Assembly: GCF_900142665.1 (NCBI RefSeq)
Contig: NZ_FRBR01000001.1
Coordinates: forward strand, 620,001-684,000
Direction: 5' to 3'
DNA length: 64,000 nt
Origin: Roseovarius pacificus
GTDB taxonomy: Bacteria > Pseudomonadota > Alphaproteobacteria > Rhodobacterales > Rhodobacteraceae
Shown here: piece by piece, positions 26,250-35,563 of the stretch
Numbering within the stretch: position 1 is the stretch's first letter
How the letters are laid out: each line of letters begins with the position of its first letter
Made by a program: the position numbers and the translations under genes
The notes under the pieces: generated by a model
Seen by the model: only the letters and a program-made list of their open reading frames with translations
Databases searched by the model: none
Told to the model about the DNA's origin: nothing

Positions 26250-26693
26250 TCAGATCACCAGCACCGGGATCGAGGTCAGGCTCGTCACCTTGTGACTGAC
26301 CGAGCCCAGCATATAGCCCTCCGACGCGCCCAGCCCGCGCGAGCCGACGACGATCAGATCGCAGCCCTTTTCTTCCGCGAAGGACACGATGGTGCGCGCC
26401 GACGGGCCGCCCTTGATGAAGGCATGCACCGACTCGACCCCAAGCTCCCCGGCGCGGGCCTTGGCGTGCTCCGCCGCCTCGCGCGACACCGCGCGCATCG
26501 CATCGTCCAGGCTGGCGCCGCTCTCGTCGCTGCCCCGCACCATGGACAGCGACGCTTCGAGGATCGAATGATGCCGGTACACCGTCAGCACCATCAGCTC
26601 GGCCCCGGTCAGCTTGCACAGTTCGGCCCCCTTCTCCAGCGCGGCCTCGGCCCCCTTGGACCCGTCATAGGCGACAAGTATCTTCCTGAACAT
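26250..26693 (-). CDS. teaD: TRAP-associated universal stress protein (TeaD-like)
   Basis: 147-residue Usp domain protein starting MFRKILVAYDGS, with an intact ATP-binding loop VVGSRGLGASEGYMLGSVSHKV. It follows the TRAP large-permease gene by 10 bp and has the same direction. In Halomonas the ectoine TRAP operon has the order teaA-teaB-teaC-teaD, with TeaD an ATP-binding Usp that modulates uptake. The same arrangement is seen here. The upstream frame extension to 26726 would overlap the permease stop and is rejected. Confidence 0.82.
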   Translation of the reverse strand: MFRKILVAYDGSKGAEAALEKGAELCKLTGAELMVLTVYRHHSILEASLSMVRGSDESGASLDDAMRAVSREAAEHAKARAGELGVESVHAFIKGGPSARTIVSFAEEKGCDLIVVGSRGLGASEGYMLGSVSHKVTSLTSIPVLVI

Positions 26694-26703
26694 CACGACC
26701 CCC

Positions 26704-27990
26704 TCACTTGGAGAATGCCAGATCACGCAGGAACAGCGCGATCTGCGGGAAAAAGATCAACAGCACCGCAACCGACAACAACATGATGATAAAGGGCGGC
26801 GTGCCCCTGACCACCTCGGCATAGGGCCGTTTGAACACCGCGATGGCCGTAAAGATATCGCAGCCGAACGGGGGCGTCGCACTCCCGATCGCGACCTGAA
26901 GCGTGATGATCGTCCCCACCAGCACCGGGTCCAGCCCGACCGAGGCCACCACCGGCGCGAAGATCGGCACAAGGATCAGGATCACCACAATGGGATCGAC
27001 GAACATGCAGCCGACGAAAAAGGCGATGGAAATCGTGAACAACACGCCATAGCCGCCCATCTCGTCGATGCCGATGCTGCCCAGCACCTGCTGCGGAATC
27101 TGCGCAAAGCTGATGACATAGGAAAACGCCGCGCCGGCCCCGACAAGGATGAACACCACCGCCGTGATCAGCCCGGTGGATTTCGCCGTCGCGTACAACT
27201 GCCTGACGTTCATTTCGCGAAACACACCCATCTCCAGGATCAGCGCATAGAGCACACAGGCCGCCGCCGCCTCGGTGGGCGAGAAAATCCCGCCATAGAT
27301 CCCGCCGACGATGATCACCGGAAAGCCCAGCGGCCACAGCGCACGCTGGATCGCCCGGCCCCGTTCGCCCCAGCTTGCCCTGGGCTCGGTCGGCACGTTG
27401 TGCCTGACCGCGTAGAAATACGAATAGACCGAGAACATGAACAGGATCAGAAGCCCCGGCCCGATCCCGGCAATGAACAGTTCCGAAATCGAGGTGCCCG
27501 AAACCACGCCGTAAATGATCATCCCGATGGAGGGCGGGATCAGAAAGGCGATATCCGACGAATTGACGATCAGCGCCAGCGCGAAACTGTCGTTATACCC
27601 CGCCTTCAGCATCCGCGGGCGCAGCGGCCCGCCCACGGCGACCACCGTCGCCTGGGTCGAGCCCGACACCGCCCCGAACAGCGTACAGGCCGAAGCCGTC
27701 GACACCGCCAGACCGCCCTTGAGATGCCCGACAAAGGACATGACCAGGTCGATCAGCCGGTTCGCCGACTGTCCGCGCGTCATGATATCGGCGGCGAAAA
27801 TGAACATCGGCACCGCGATCAGGCTGGCGGGCCGTATCCCGCCCAGAATCTGCTGCACCATGGTGTCCAACTGGCCAAACCCGCCAAACAGCGACACGAA
27901 CCCGATCAGCGATCCCGCGATCAGCGGAATCATCATCGGGAACCCCAGAAGCAAAAGCACGATCATCGTGCCGAAGATTGCGATGGCCAT
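26704..27990 (-). CDS. teaC: TRAP transporter large permease (DctM/TeaC-like)
   Basis: 428-residue polytopic inner-membrane protein forming the ion-coupled transport unit of a tripartite ATP-independent periplasmic transporter. Conserved DctM features include LIAGSLIGFVSLF near the start, AVSGSTQATVVAVGGPLRPRM, SSDIAFLIPPSIGMIIYGVVSGTSISELF, and a repeat half containing GSATPPFGCDIF. It starts three bases after the stop of the small permease and is followed by teaD. Substrate is inferred from the binding protein. Confidence 0.9.
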   Translation of the reverse strand: MAIAIFGTMIVLLLLGFPMMIPLIAGSLIGFVSLFGGFGQLDTMVQQILGGIRPASLIAVPMFIFAADIMTRGQSANRLIDLVMSFVGHLKGGLAVSTASACTLFGAVSGSTQATVVAVGGPLRPRMLKAGYNDSFALALIVNSSDIAFLIPPSIGMIIYGVVSGTSISELFIAGIGPGLLILFMFSVYSYFYAVRHNVPTEPRASWGERGRAIQRALWPLGFPVIIVGGIYGGIFSPTEAAAACVLYALILEMGVFREMNVRQLYATAKSTGLITAVVFILVGAGAAFSYVISFAQIPQQVLGSIGIDEMGGYGVLFTISIAFFVGCMFVDPIVVILILVPIFAPVVASVGLDPVLVGTIITLQVAIGSATPPFGCDIFTAIAVFKRPYAEVVRGTPPFIIMLLSVAVLLIFFPQIALFLRDLAFSK

Positions 27991-27993
27991 GGC

Positions 27994-28644
27994 TCAGACC
28001 TCCTCTTCGCTGGTATCGTCGTAGCCTTCCAGCGTGCTCGTCGACAGCCAGATATCCTTGTGAATCATGTTCTTGATCGCCGTCAGCGCATATTGCACCC
28101 CGGTCAGGAAGAACCCCAGCGGCGCCCAGACGATGATCCACCAGACCGGGATCTGAAGCGCCGGCAGCAACCGCCCGCGCGATGCCTGCGTCATCAGGTA
28201 ATCCAGCGCATACCACGCCAGCAGGAACATCGCCGCCGACGTCACCAGGGCGATCACCACCATCAACAGCTTGCGCAGCGGCGGTTTCATCGCATCGAAA
28301 AACGCCGACATGCGGATATGGCGGCCATGACGCGCGGCATAGGATATCCCGGCGAACGTGATCAGGACGATCAGCGCCTGGTTCACTTCTTCGGAAAAGA
28401 AAATGCTCTGGCCCAGCACGAAGCGCCCGACGACATTCGCCATCGTGTTCAGCGCCATGAGCAGGACCCCGACAGCCAGCAACACCGCCTCGATCCGGGC
28501 AATGGCAACGTCGATCACCCCGAGAAACCCCGGCAATCCCGAAACGTAACTGGAATCGTCGATATCGTCGTCCGCCACCGGGACGGCCACTTCGGCAAGG
28601 AGGTCCGGATCGCTCGCGGACGCGCGTTCTTGTTCAGGCTTCAT
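27994..28644 (-). CDS. teaB: TRAP transporter small permease (DctQ/TeaB-like)
   Basis: 216-residue membrane protein with four predicted helices after an acidic N-terminal tail of about 50 residues ([16 protein letters not shown]). The first helix ([23 protein letters not shown]) and the [30 protein letters not shown] segment are typical of DctQ subunits. The start at 28644 has GAGGA upstream; the longer frame to 28806 is implausible. A strong hairpin separates it from the binding-protein gene. Confidence 0.88.
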   Translation of the reverse strand: MKPEQERASASDPDLLAEVAVPVADDDIDDSSYVSGLPGFLGVIDVAIARIEAVLLAVGVLLMALNTMANVVGRFVLGQSIFFSEEVNQALIVLITFAGISYAARHGRHIRMSAFFDAMKPPLRKLLMVVIALVTSAAMFLLAWYALDYLMTQASRGRLLPALQIPVWWIIVWAPLGFFLTGVQYALTAIKNMIHKDIWLSTSTLEGYDDTSEEEV

Positions 28645-28675
28645 GGCCGCAATCCTCGGGATAATCTGTCGGGTT

Positions 28676-28704
28676 GGCGCGGCCGTCGCGAAACGGCCAG
28701 CGCC
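28676..28704 (-). promoter_or_regulatory. Intercistronic hairpin between TRAP binding protein and permease genes
   Basis: Arms GGCGC plus GGCCGT pair with ACGGCC plus GCGCC around CGCGAA, with a single bulged A. There is no T-run. Such hairpins commonly stabilise the binding-protein part of transporter messages, so that more binding protein than permease is made. Confidence 0.5.
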
Positions 28705-28735
28705 TTGTATCCGGTGCGCAGTCCGCGCGCGCCGG

Positions 28736-29749
28736 TCAACCGCCGCTCTTGGCGGCTTCCAGATCGGCCTTGAGCTGATCCAGGATCGTCTGTGCCTGAT
28801 CGCCACCGATCTCCAGGAACTCCTGCTCGACCGACTCCGCCGTCGCCATGAACGGCGCGCGTTCTTCCTCGGTGAGCGTGGTGATGGTCATCGAGGGCTT
28901 GGCCTCCATGATCTTCTCCAGCGAGGCTTCGGTCAGGCCGGACTGATACTCGATGATGTAATCGAACGCCGCGTCGATGGCGTTGTTCACCAGTGTCTTG
29001 TCCTCGTCCGGCAGCCCGTCATAGAAATCCTTGTTGGCCATGACGGCGGTGGTGAAGTTGTTGTGCCCGGCGCGGGTGATATGGTCGGTCACCTCGTACA
29101 TCTTCGTCGACTCGATGAAGAAGGCGGGATTTTCCTGCCCCTGGATGATGCCGGTCTGCAACGCGCCATAGACCTCGCCCCACGGCAGCGGCGTCGGCGT
29201 GGCGCCGAAGGCCTTGTAGCTTTCCACCAGCAGCGGGTTGGTCATGACCCGGAACTTCACTTCGTTCAGATCGTCCGGGCCGCTGACCGGCTCGGTCGTG
29301 GTCATCATCACCTCGCCCTCGGGGAACATCGTCAGCAATTCCAGCCCCTGCTCGGCATAAAGCGGCGGGAACAACTCGTTGATGGCCTTGGAATTTTCAA
29401 AGAAGCTGGCCAGCGTCTCGGTGTCCTGCGGCAGCAGATACGGCACGAAGAACACCTGCGCCTCGGGGATCAGCGCCCCGGTGAACCCCGGCGACTGGTC
29501 GACGAATTGCAGGATGCCCGACTGGGTCTGTTCCATGATGCTGTCGGATTCGCCCAGCGTGCCGAAGGGAAACAGCTGGACCGTGTGATCGGAATTGGCC
29601 TCGATCTCTTCCTTGAACTTCTGGGCGAATTTGCCCTGAACCTCTTCCATCGCCTCTTCGAACGCGTACCGCCACGTATCGGCCGCGGCGGCGCCCGCGC
29701 CCACGAGAAGCGCCATGGCACTGGTCGTCAAGAGTGATCTGTAAGTCAT
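28736..29749 (-). CDS. teaA: TRAP substrate-binding protein, ectoine-type (TeaA/UehA-like)
   Basis: 337-residue periplasmic binding protein with a Sec signal peptide (about 1-23) and mature start [11 protein letters not shown]. Long stretches such as [40 protein letters not shown] and [20 protein letters not shown] strongly recall Halomonas TeaA, which binds ectoine and hydroxyectoine. The acidic residues at mature positions 8-9 fall where TeaA has its ligand-binding glutamate. It heads the operon with the two permeases and a Usp. Ectoine specificity is inferred from remembered sequence; other zwitterionic solutes are possible. Confidence 0.82.
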   Translation of the reverse strand: MTYRSLLTTSAMALLVGAGAAAADTWRYAFEEAMEEVQGKFAQKFKEEIEANSDHTVQLFPFGTLGESDSIMEQTQSGILQFVDQSPGFTGALIPEAQVFFVPYLLPQDTETLASFFENSKAINELFPPLYAEQGLELLTMFPEGEVMMTTTEPVSGPDDLNEVKFRVMTNPLLVESYKAFGATPTPLPWGEVYGALQTGIIQGQENPAFFIESTKMYEVTDHITRAGHNNFTTAVMANKDFYDGLPDEDKTLVNNAIDAAFDYIIEYQSGLTEASLEKIMEAKPSMTITTLTEEERAPFMATAESVEQEFLEIGGDQAQTILDQLKADLEAAKSGG

Positions 29750-29908
29750 GTTTTACTCCCTGTCGTTAGACCCCGCCGCAGCGAAACACGCGGGCGGAAT
29801 GGCTTCCAGGTTGCGGGGAAAACTCCCACACTGGCTACCGTCAAACTCCAAGGACAACTTTTTCAAGTCAATTGATATATTAAATCATGACAATTTTCGC
29901 CGTGGTTT
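29750..29908 (-). promoter_or_regulatory. Promoter/operator region of the TRAP operon
   Basis: The part nearest the MocR-type gene (29860-29900) is AT-rich, with TCAATTGA and neighbouring GTCA/TGAC and GAT/ATC half-sites arranged as an imperfect inverted repeat. MocR-type regulators such as EnuR bind between their own gene and the transporter genes. No single promoter hexamer pair is convincing. Confidence 0.4.
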
Positions 29909-31297
29909 TCAGAGCCTTTCCACGGCTGGCTGCGCAGGGCCGCTTGCCAGGGAGGCCAGCGTGTTCAGCGCCAGCTTCAGATCGCGCAACCCGACACCGC
30001 CCAGACACAGCCGGACGGCCGGGCCTGTTTCGGACACCGCGAAACCGGCGCCCGCCGAAACCGCCACCCCGTGCTCCAGCGCCGTTTGCCTGAACGCCCG
30101 CTCGTCCTGCGTGTCCGCCAGCGCCAGCCAGCGATGCAGCCCCTGATCCCCGCCGAGACAGCGCACCCCCAGAAGATTCTGCGCCAGCCGGTTGCGCAGC
30201 ACCAGTTCCGCGCGCTGCGCCTCCAGCAACCGATCGGCGCTGCCGGTCTTCATCCAGTCCGACGCGATCTCCGCAATCAGCGGCGTCGCCATCCACGACA
30301 CCGACAGATGCCTGCTGGCGGCGCAATCCGTCAGATAATCGGGCGTCACCAGAAACCCCAGCCGCAGCCCCGGCGCAAGGCACTTGGTCAGGCCGGTGCA
30401 ATACAGCGTCCGGTCGGGGGCGAAACTCGCGATCGGCGGGGGCCGCCGCGAAACCAGCGGCCCCAGCGGATCGCTTTCCAGAATGACCAGCCCGGCAATT
30501 TCCGCCGCCCGCGCCAGCGCCGCCCGCCGCTCCCGGTCGATGACGCGGGCGAAGGGACCGGCCCCCGACGGCAACAGGAACACCGCCTTCATCTGCCCCG
30601 ACGCCGCCTGCGCCGCCTCGATCAGAGCCTCCGGCAGCATCCCGCGCTCATCCCCGGCGATGCCCTGCAACCGCAGATGCAGATGCTGCGCGACCGGCCT
30701 CATCGAATGGCAGGTCGCGCTTTCCGTCGCGATCACGTCCCCCGGACTCGCCACTGCCGCCAGGGCGACGAACATCGCCGGGGTGACCCCGTTGGTCACC
30801 AGAATCCGCTCGCGCGGAACCGTCAGGCCACAGCGTTTCAGCCAGGCCTGCGCCATCTCTCCGTAATGCGACGAGGCCCGTCCGGGGCGTGAATCGTGAA
30901 AGGCCCCCTCCGGCAACCGCCCCGCCACGCGATGCAACGAGTCGGCCCAGGCTTCGGCGATCTGCGGCAGGCAGACCGGAGTCATCAGCGACAGGTCCAT
31001 CGGCGGGCGCTCGGTGGCCCCGTGATGCCACGGCATTTTCAGCGTTTCGCGCGGCCCCCTGTTCACATAGGTTCCGCGCCCCACCTCGCCGGTGACCAGA
31101 TCCGCCCGAATCAGCTCTTCATAGGCGCGGCTGACCGTCTGAACCGAAATCTTCAACCGCCATGCCATGTCGCGATGCGGCGGCAGGCGGTCTCCCGGCT
31201 GCAACGTCCCCGCCTGAATGGCTGCGGCAATGCCCTGCGCCAGACTGCGATAGGCCGGTCTGGAGATATCTTCGGGGGTAAGGGGCCAGTGCGACAT
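29909..31297 (-). CDS. MocR-type GntR/aminotransferase-fold regulator (possibly EnuR)
   Basis: 462-residue transcription factor. An N-terminal GntR winged helix (about 12-80, LPPHRDMAWRLKISVQTVSRAYEELI) is fused to a fold-type I aminotransferase domain. The PLP lysine lies in GLTKCLAPGLRLGF, and ATESATCHSMRP and LESDPLGPL mark other cofactor-site elements. EnuR, a MocR protein, controls ectoine uptake and catabolism in Roseobacters, and this gene sits directly upstream of the ectoine-type TRAP operon. However, no ectoine-degradation genes are nearby, so the name is tentative. Both point in the same direction. Confidence 0.85.
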   Translation of the reverse strand: MSHWPLTPEDISRPAYRSLAQGIAAAIQAGTLQPGDRLPPHRDMAWRLKISVQTVSRAYEELIRADLVTGEVGRGTYVNRGPRETLKMPWHHGATERPPMDLSLMTPVCLPQIAEAWADSLHRVAGRLPEGAFHDSRPGRASSHYGEMAQAWLKRCGLTVPRERILVTNGVTPAMFVALAAVASPGDVIATESATCHSMRPVAQHLHLRLQGIAGDERGMLPEALIEAAQAASGQMKAVFLLPSGAGPFARVIDRERRAALARAAEIAGLVILESDPLGPLVSRRPPPIASFAPDRTLYCTGLTKCLAPGLRLGFLVTPDYLTDCAASRHLSVSWMATPLIAEIASDWMKTGSADRLLEAQRAELVLRNRLAQNLLGVRCLGGDQGLHRWLALADTQDERAFRQTALEHGVAVSAGAGFAVSETGPAVRLCLGGVGLRDLKLALNTLASLASGPAQPAVERL

Positions 31298-31340
31298 GGC
31301 GCTCAGCGTCGCGCAGCCGCCCCGGCTTGTCCAGCAGTTG

Positions 31341-31757
31341 CTACTGCACCTGCAAACTTAGCAAATAGGCCACCAGATCGACCACCGGGGTCGAGGTGAT
31401 CACCGGCTGGCCGCTCTCGGTGCGCAACGATGCCCCGTCGCCGTCGAAGAAATCGCCATAGACCGGCATCTGGCTGCCATGCGCCACCAGCGGATCGCGC
31501 CCATCGATCCGCTTGACCACCCGTTCCATCGGGAACACGCCGTCATTGCCCGCGCTCAGGGCGGTCAGGTCGCTGGGCTGCACCGTCAGAACGGCATGCA
31601 TCGGCCCCTGCCCCGTGGCCCCGGCGCCGTGGCAGGCCGCGCAATACCGGTCATACAGCGCCTCGCCGGTCGCCGCGTCCCCCTCCGCCGCCGCCGCCGC
31701 CGAAGCGCTCAGGGCCACGGCTAGGGACAGAACACTCAGGTCAAACACTCGGGTCAT
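31341..31757 (-). CDS. Periplasmic monohaem cytochrome c
   Basis: 138 residues with a cleavable signal peptide (about 1-24, VLSLAVALSASAAAAA). One haem-binding CAACH lies at about 39-43 and a likely axial methionine in GSQMPVYGDFF. Around 110 mature residues and the VVDLVAYLLSLQ C-terminal helix fit a class I cytochrome c. It is adjacent to and co-directional with a second small cytochrome c gene 30 bp upstream. The electron donor and acceptor are unknown, and no oxidoreductase is next to the pair. Confidence 0.88.
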   Translation of the reverse strand: MTRVFDLSVLSLAVALSASAAAAAEGDAATGEALYDRYCAACHGAGATGQGPMHAVLTVQPSDLTALSAGNDGVFPMERVVKRIDGRDPLVAHGSQMPVYGDFFDGDGASLRTESGQPVITSTPVVDLVAYLLSLQVQ

Positions 31758-31787
31758 GGTCTTGCTCCTCCTGATGGGGCCGCGCGA

Positions 31788-32204
31788 TCAGCCCCGTTGA
31801 ATGCTGGCCAGATACAGCGCCAGGGCCAGCAGCGCCCGCGGCGTTTCCACCCTCTCGCCCGTGGCCGGATCGTGCCACGTTACACGCGGCCCGTCCAGCA
31901 GCGGGCCGAATTGCGGCATTTCGTGAAACTGCCCCGGATAGCCGTGAATGCGCGCCATCGCCGCCGCATAGGGAAACACCCCGCCATTGCGCGCCGCCAG
32001 CCGCGTCAGATCCGCCGGCGGCACGGACAGATCCCCGGCCAGAGGCCCGTCGCCCCGCGCCCCCGCGCCATGGCACGAGATGCAATAGGCCACATATAAC
32101 TGTGCGCCGTTCTCTGCCTGCGCTTCGGCCCCGGTCTCGGGCGCCGGCACGCACCCCGCCACGGACAACGCGGCCAAAGCCGCCAGAATGGGTTTCATCG
32201 TCAT
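31788..32204 (-). CDS. Lipoprotein cytochrome c
   Basis: 138 residues with a lipoprotein signal: LAALSVAGC ends in the lipobox cysteine at about residue 18, so the protein is probably membrane-anchored in the periplasm. A single haem motif CISCH is followed by GAGARGDGPLAGD, and the axial methionine is probably in HEMPQFGPLLDG. The start used begins MTMKPILAAL, with a GGCGGG upstream. It shows clear similarity to the adjacent cytochrome, suggesting an old duplication. Confidence 0.86.
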   Translation of the reverse strand: MTMKPILAALAALSVAGCVPAPETGAEAQAENGAQLYVAYCISCHGAGARGDGPLAGDLSVPPADLTRLAARNGGVFPYAAAMARIHGYPGQFHEMPQFGPLLDGPRVTWHDPATGERVETPRALLALALYLASIQRG

Positions 32205-32294
32205 GGTCCCGCCGCCTGTTTCCATCACTCATCAAGCCCCATCGCCCCGCGCGGCGCATTGATCTCGATCAGACACGGCCTGCGCCCGGCCACG

Positions 32295-33284
32295 TCAGTC
32301 CAGCCCGGCCAGCCCCCGCACCTGCGCCCAGACGCTCTCGTCCAGCGCCACGGGATCGGCGAGGCGCTTGCCCTGCCCCGGCATCCGCGCACCGCTGTCA
32401 CCGTCCAGCGCCACACCCGCCCCGACCTGCGCCAGCCGCTCGAAAAACGCCCCCGACGCCTCCGGGTCCATCAACAGGTAATACTGGCCCAGATCGTGCG
32501 GCGGACCGTCTGGCGCTTTCAGCGGTGTCACGTCCCGGCTGACCACGCCGCCGGTCATGCCCGCCGCCAGCAGTTCCGCCATCAGGCCGAACCCCCAGCC
32601 CTTGTAGCCCCCCACCGACACCAGCGACCCGGCCAGCGCCGCCTCGGGGTCGGTCGTGGGGCGGCCTTCGGCATCCACCGCCCAGCCCTCGGGAATGGGC
32701 TCTCCGGCGGCCTTCGCCATGGTGATCTTGCCCAGCGCCACGGTGGTGGTGGACTGATCGAACTGCATCGCGATCCCGCCCTGCCCGTCGGGCACCGAGA
32801 ACGCGATCGGATTGGTGCCGATCACCCGGGTCTTGCCCCCCGGCGGCGCGACGATGGGCGAGGCATTGGTCAGCCCCAGCCCGATCAGCCCCGCACGCGC
32901 GATCTGTTCGGTGAAATAGCCAAGGCTGGTGCAGGTATGCGCATGCCCCACCGCAAGGCTCGCCACACCGCATTCCCGCGCAGCCTCCAGCGCCTGCGGC
33001 AACCCACGGGCAAAGGCAGGCTGCGCAAAGCCGAATTTCGCATCCACCTCGACCACACCGGGACGCGGGCGCGTGACCACCGGCTCGGCATCGCCCCGGA
33101 CCCGGCCGCTCTCCAACTGGCTGCAATAGCTTTCGAGGTAATAGAGCCCGCAAATCCGGTTGCCGACGCTTTCCGCCTTGCGCACCGCATCGGCCACGCA
33201 ATCGGCCACCCAGCCCGCCGCGCCATGGCGCACCAAGGCCGCCTTCGTTACCCGTTCGATCTCGTCCAGCGCAACGTCAACCAT
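32295..33284 (-). CDS. Ldh2/malate-lactate dehydrogenase family oxidoreductase
   Basis: 329-residue NAD(P)H-dependent dehydrogenase of the Ldh_2 family (YlbC/ComC/DpkA type), whose members act on malate, sulfolactate, ureidoglycolate or cyclic imino acids. Characteristic segments are VDAKFGFAQPAFARGL, VGHAHTCTSLGYFTEQ with the active-site histidine, GTNPIAFSVP and GYKGWGFGLMAELLA. I chose the ATG at 33284; an upstream ATG at 33332 has no ribosome-binding site. The substrate cannot be assigned from the sequence, and neighbours do not help. Confidence 0.82.
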   Translation of the reverse strand: MVDVALDEIERVTKAALVRHGAAGWVADCVADAVRKAESVGNRICGLYYLESYCSQLESGRVRGDAEPVVTRPRPGVVEVDAKFGFAQPAFARGLPQALEAARECGVASLAVGHAHTCTSLGYFTEQIARAGLIGLGLTNASPIVAPPGGKTRVIGTNPIAFSVPDGQGGIAMQFDQSTTTVALGKITMAKAAGEPIPEGWAVDAEGRPTTDPEAALAGSLVSVGGYKGWGFGLMAELLAAGMTGGVVSRDVTPLKAPDGPPHDLGQYYLLMDPEASGAFFERLAQVGAGVALDGDSGARMPGQGKRLADPVALDESVWAQVRGLAGLD

Positions 33285-33396
33285 CCGTGCCCCCATCCGT
33301 TTCAAATGTCGCGGCACATTGATCAGGGCCATGCGTCAGGTCAATTCAAACCTTCTGAACGGCCTTTCAGTTTCACAGAACCGGGCCCCGGCCCGC

Positions 33397-34080
33397 TCAG
33401 CCCGCCACCACCTGCCCCTGATCCAGCCGCACCACGCGATCCATCCGCGCCGCCAGATCGAGGTTATGCGTGGCGATCAGCGCCGACAACCCGGTTTCGC
33501 GCACCAGTGTCATCAGCGCCCCGAACACCTGATCCGAGGTCGCCGGATCGAGATTGCCGGTCGGCTCGTCCGCCAGCAACAGGCGCGGCGCGTTGGCCAG
33601 CGCCCGGCAAAACGCGACCCGCTGCTGCTCGCCCCCCGACATGGCCGAGGGCCGGTGATCGGCCCGCGCCCCGATCCCGACCCGCGCCAGCAGGTCGGCG
33701 GCGCGGGTCTGCGCCTCAGCCCTGGCTATGCCGTTGGCCAGTTGCGGCAGCACGATGTTTTCCAGCGCCGTGAACTCGGGCAACAGGTGATGGAACTGGT
33801 ACACGAATCCCACCTCCTGACGGCGCGCCACCGTGCGGCGGCGGTCGCTCAACCCGGTGTAATCGGTCCCGCCGATCCGCACCGTCCCGCTGTCGGGCGT
33901 GTCCAGCAGCCCGGCGATATGCAACAGCGTCGACTTGCCCGCGCCCGACGGCGCGACCAGCGCCACCATCTCGCCCGCGCGCACCTGCAACGCGGCCTCG
34001 TCCAGAACGCGCACCTCGTTTTCGCGGCCCTTGTTATAGGTCTTCGACACGCCCTCCAGCGCCAGCATCGCCTCACTCAT
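33397..34080 (-). CDS. lolD: LolD, lipoprotein-releasing ABC transporter ATPase
   Basis: 227-residue ATPase of the LolCDE complex, which releases outer-membrane lipoproteins from the inner membrane. Walker A is APSGAGKST at about 40-48, the signature [15 protein letters not shown] follows, Walker B is [13 protein letters not shown], and the switch histidine lies in IATHN. The start overlaps the end of the permease gene by eight bases. Function follows from family and partner. Confidence 0.93.
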   Translation of the reverse strand: MSEAMLALEGVSKTYNKGRENEVRVLDEAALQVRAGEMVALVAPSGAGKSTLLHIAGLLDTPDSGTVRIGGTDYTGLSDRRRTVARRQEVGFVYQFHHLLPEFTALENIVLPQLANGIARAEAQTRAADLLARVGIGARADHRPSAMSGGEQQRVAFCRALANAPRLLLADEPTGNLDPATSDQVFGALMTLVRETGLSALIATHNLDLAARMDRVVRLDQGQVVAG

Positions 34081-35362
34081 AGCGCAGGGCCTCCACCGGG
34101 TTCATCCGCGCCGCGCGCCGCGCCGGAAAGATCGTCACCACGAAACTCAGCCCCAGCGACAGCGCCACCGCCGACATCACGTCAGCAAACTGCAACTGCG
34201 CGGGCAGATGATAGATGCCGCGAATGGACGGGTCCCAGACCTGCCCGCCCATCATCATGTTGATGAAGCTGAAGATCGGGTCGATATAGATCGCGAACAG
34301 GCAGCCAAGGATCACCCCGCACACCGTGCCGATGATCCCGGTGAACGCCCCGCAGATGAAAAACACCCGCAGCACCGATCCTTCGGTCAGGCCCATGGTG
34401 CGCAGGATACCGATATCGCGCCCCTTGTTCTTGACCAGCATGATCAGCCCGCTGGTGATGTTCATCGCCGCGATCAGAACGAGGATCGACAGGATCACGA
34501 ACATCACGTTGTCCTCGACCTCCAGCGCGCGCAGGAACCCGCCGCTGGCGTCCTTCCACGTCCAGACCTGCGCCCGCTCGCCCGCCGCCTGTATCAGCGG
34601 CAGCGTCATGGCGTCCACGCCGTCCGGGTCGGTCACCATCACCTCCAGCTCATCCGCACGCCCCTCGCGGTTGAAGAACCCCTGCGCCTCCTCGAAGGGC
34701 AGGTAAACGCGCACCCGGTCGATATCGTAGCGTCCGGCGCTGAACACATAGACCACGTCATAGGCATTCACCCGCGGGCTGGTGCCAAAGGCCGTCTTGA
34801 CCCCGTTGGGCGAAATCAGCTTGATCCGGTCGCCCACGTTCACGCCCAAGTCCCGCGCCACGCCCGAGCCAATGGCGATCCCGCTCTCGAAAGCGTCGAT
34901 ATCGCCCTGCGACGTTTCCGGGTCGGCAATGCGCGGAATGCCCTTCAGGTCGTCGGCCCGGATGCCGAACACCTGCACCCCCGCGTTTTCCTGCCGGGCA
35001 TTGGCCATCACCTGCCCCTTGATCAGCGGCGCCACCCGCGTCACGCCCTCGACGGCGCGCACCCGCTCGGCCATGGCCTCGTAATCCGCGATGGTCCGGT
35101 CCAGCCGCCCGGTCTGCGTATCGACCTCACCCATGCTGTAGACCGTGACATGCGCATTCGCCCCGAGGATCGTATCCACGAACTCGGCCCGGAACCCCGA
35201 GCGCACCGCCAGCGTCGCCACCAGCGCGAACACCGCCAGCGTGATTCCGATCAGGCTGATCCACGTCATGACGCTGACACCGCCCTCGGCCCGCTTGGCC
35301 CGCAGATAGCGCCAGGCGATCATCCATTCAAAAGGCGCGAAGGGCGCGGTGGTGCCTGCCAT
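34073..35362 (-). CDS. lolC: Lipoprotein-releasing system permease LolC/LolE
   Basis: 429-residue inner-membrane permease with one N-terminal and three C-terminal membrane helices flanking a large periplasmic domain. Hallmarks are [20 protein letters not shown], the cytoplasmic loop [25 protein letters not shown] and the closing [17 protein letters not shown]. Many alphaproteobacteria use one LolC/E-type (LolF) protein as a homodimer with LolD; only one permease gene is visible here. It is preceded by proS and DUF2937 genes in the same direction. Confidence 0.93.
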   Translation of the reverse strand: MAGTTAPFAPFEWMIAWRYLRAKRAEGGVSVMTWISLIGITLAVFALVATLAVRSGFRAEFVDTILGANAHVTVYSMGEVDTQTGRLDRTIADYEAMAERVRAVEGVTRVAPLIKGQVMANARQENAGVQVFGIRADDLKGIPRIADPETSQGDIDAFESGIAIGSGVARDLGVNVGDRIKLISPNGVKTAFGTSPRVNAYDVVYVFSAGRYDIDRVRVYLPFEEAQGFFNREGRADELEVMVTDPDGVDAMTLPLIQAAGERAQVWTWKDASGGFLRALEVEDNVMFVILSILVLIAAMNITSGLIMLVKNKGRDIGILRTMGLTEGSVLRVFFICGAFTGIIGTVCGVILGCLFAIYIDPIFSFINMMMGGQVWDPSIRGIYHLPAQLQFADVMSAVALSLGLSFVVTIFPARRAARMNPVEALRYE

Positions 35363-35515
35363 GTGTCAGCCTCTGCTCAATCTCTCGGGATCGGGTTCGC
35401 GCGGACAGTGGGGCTTGCGCCCGGCAAGGTCAAGCCGGGGGCGGCAATTGCCGCCTCTCGGGTGGTCCATCCCCGATTTGCGTCCCTAATGGGCGCACAG
35501 TTCCCTGCCGGGCGC

Positions 35516-35563
35516 GATTTTCGTACAAAACCCGCGTACACTTCGTACAAAACGTACAAAACT
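35516..35563. repeat. Dispersed GTAC-rich repeat, copy 1
   Basis: A stretch starting GATTTTCGTACAAAACCC contains four GTAC units, most as TTCGTACAAA. A closely similar stretch lies at 60007-60053. This copy sits directly after the DUF2937 stop codon and 150 bp upstream of the LolC permease gene. Confidence 0.6.

Noticed and set aside
23077..26295. A 1072-residue plus-strand open frame, and similar long frames opposite murE/ftsI (3704-5770), ppk (39336-41774), the mutase (47163-49505) and pccA (51561-53600)
   Set aside because: Each runs antisense to a well-supported gene. Their arginine/histidine/glutamine-rich composition is what the complement of GC-rich codons produces, and they have no recognisable domain.
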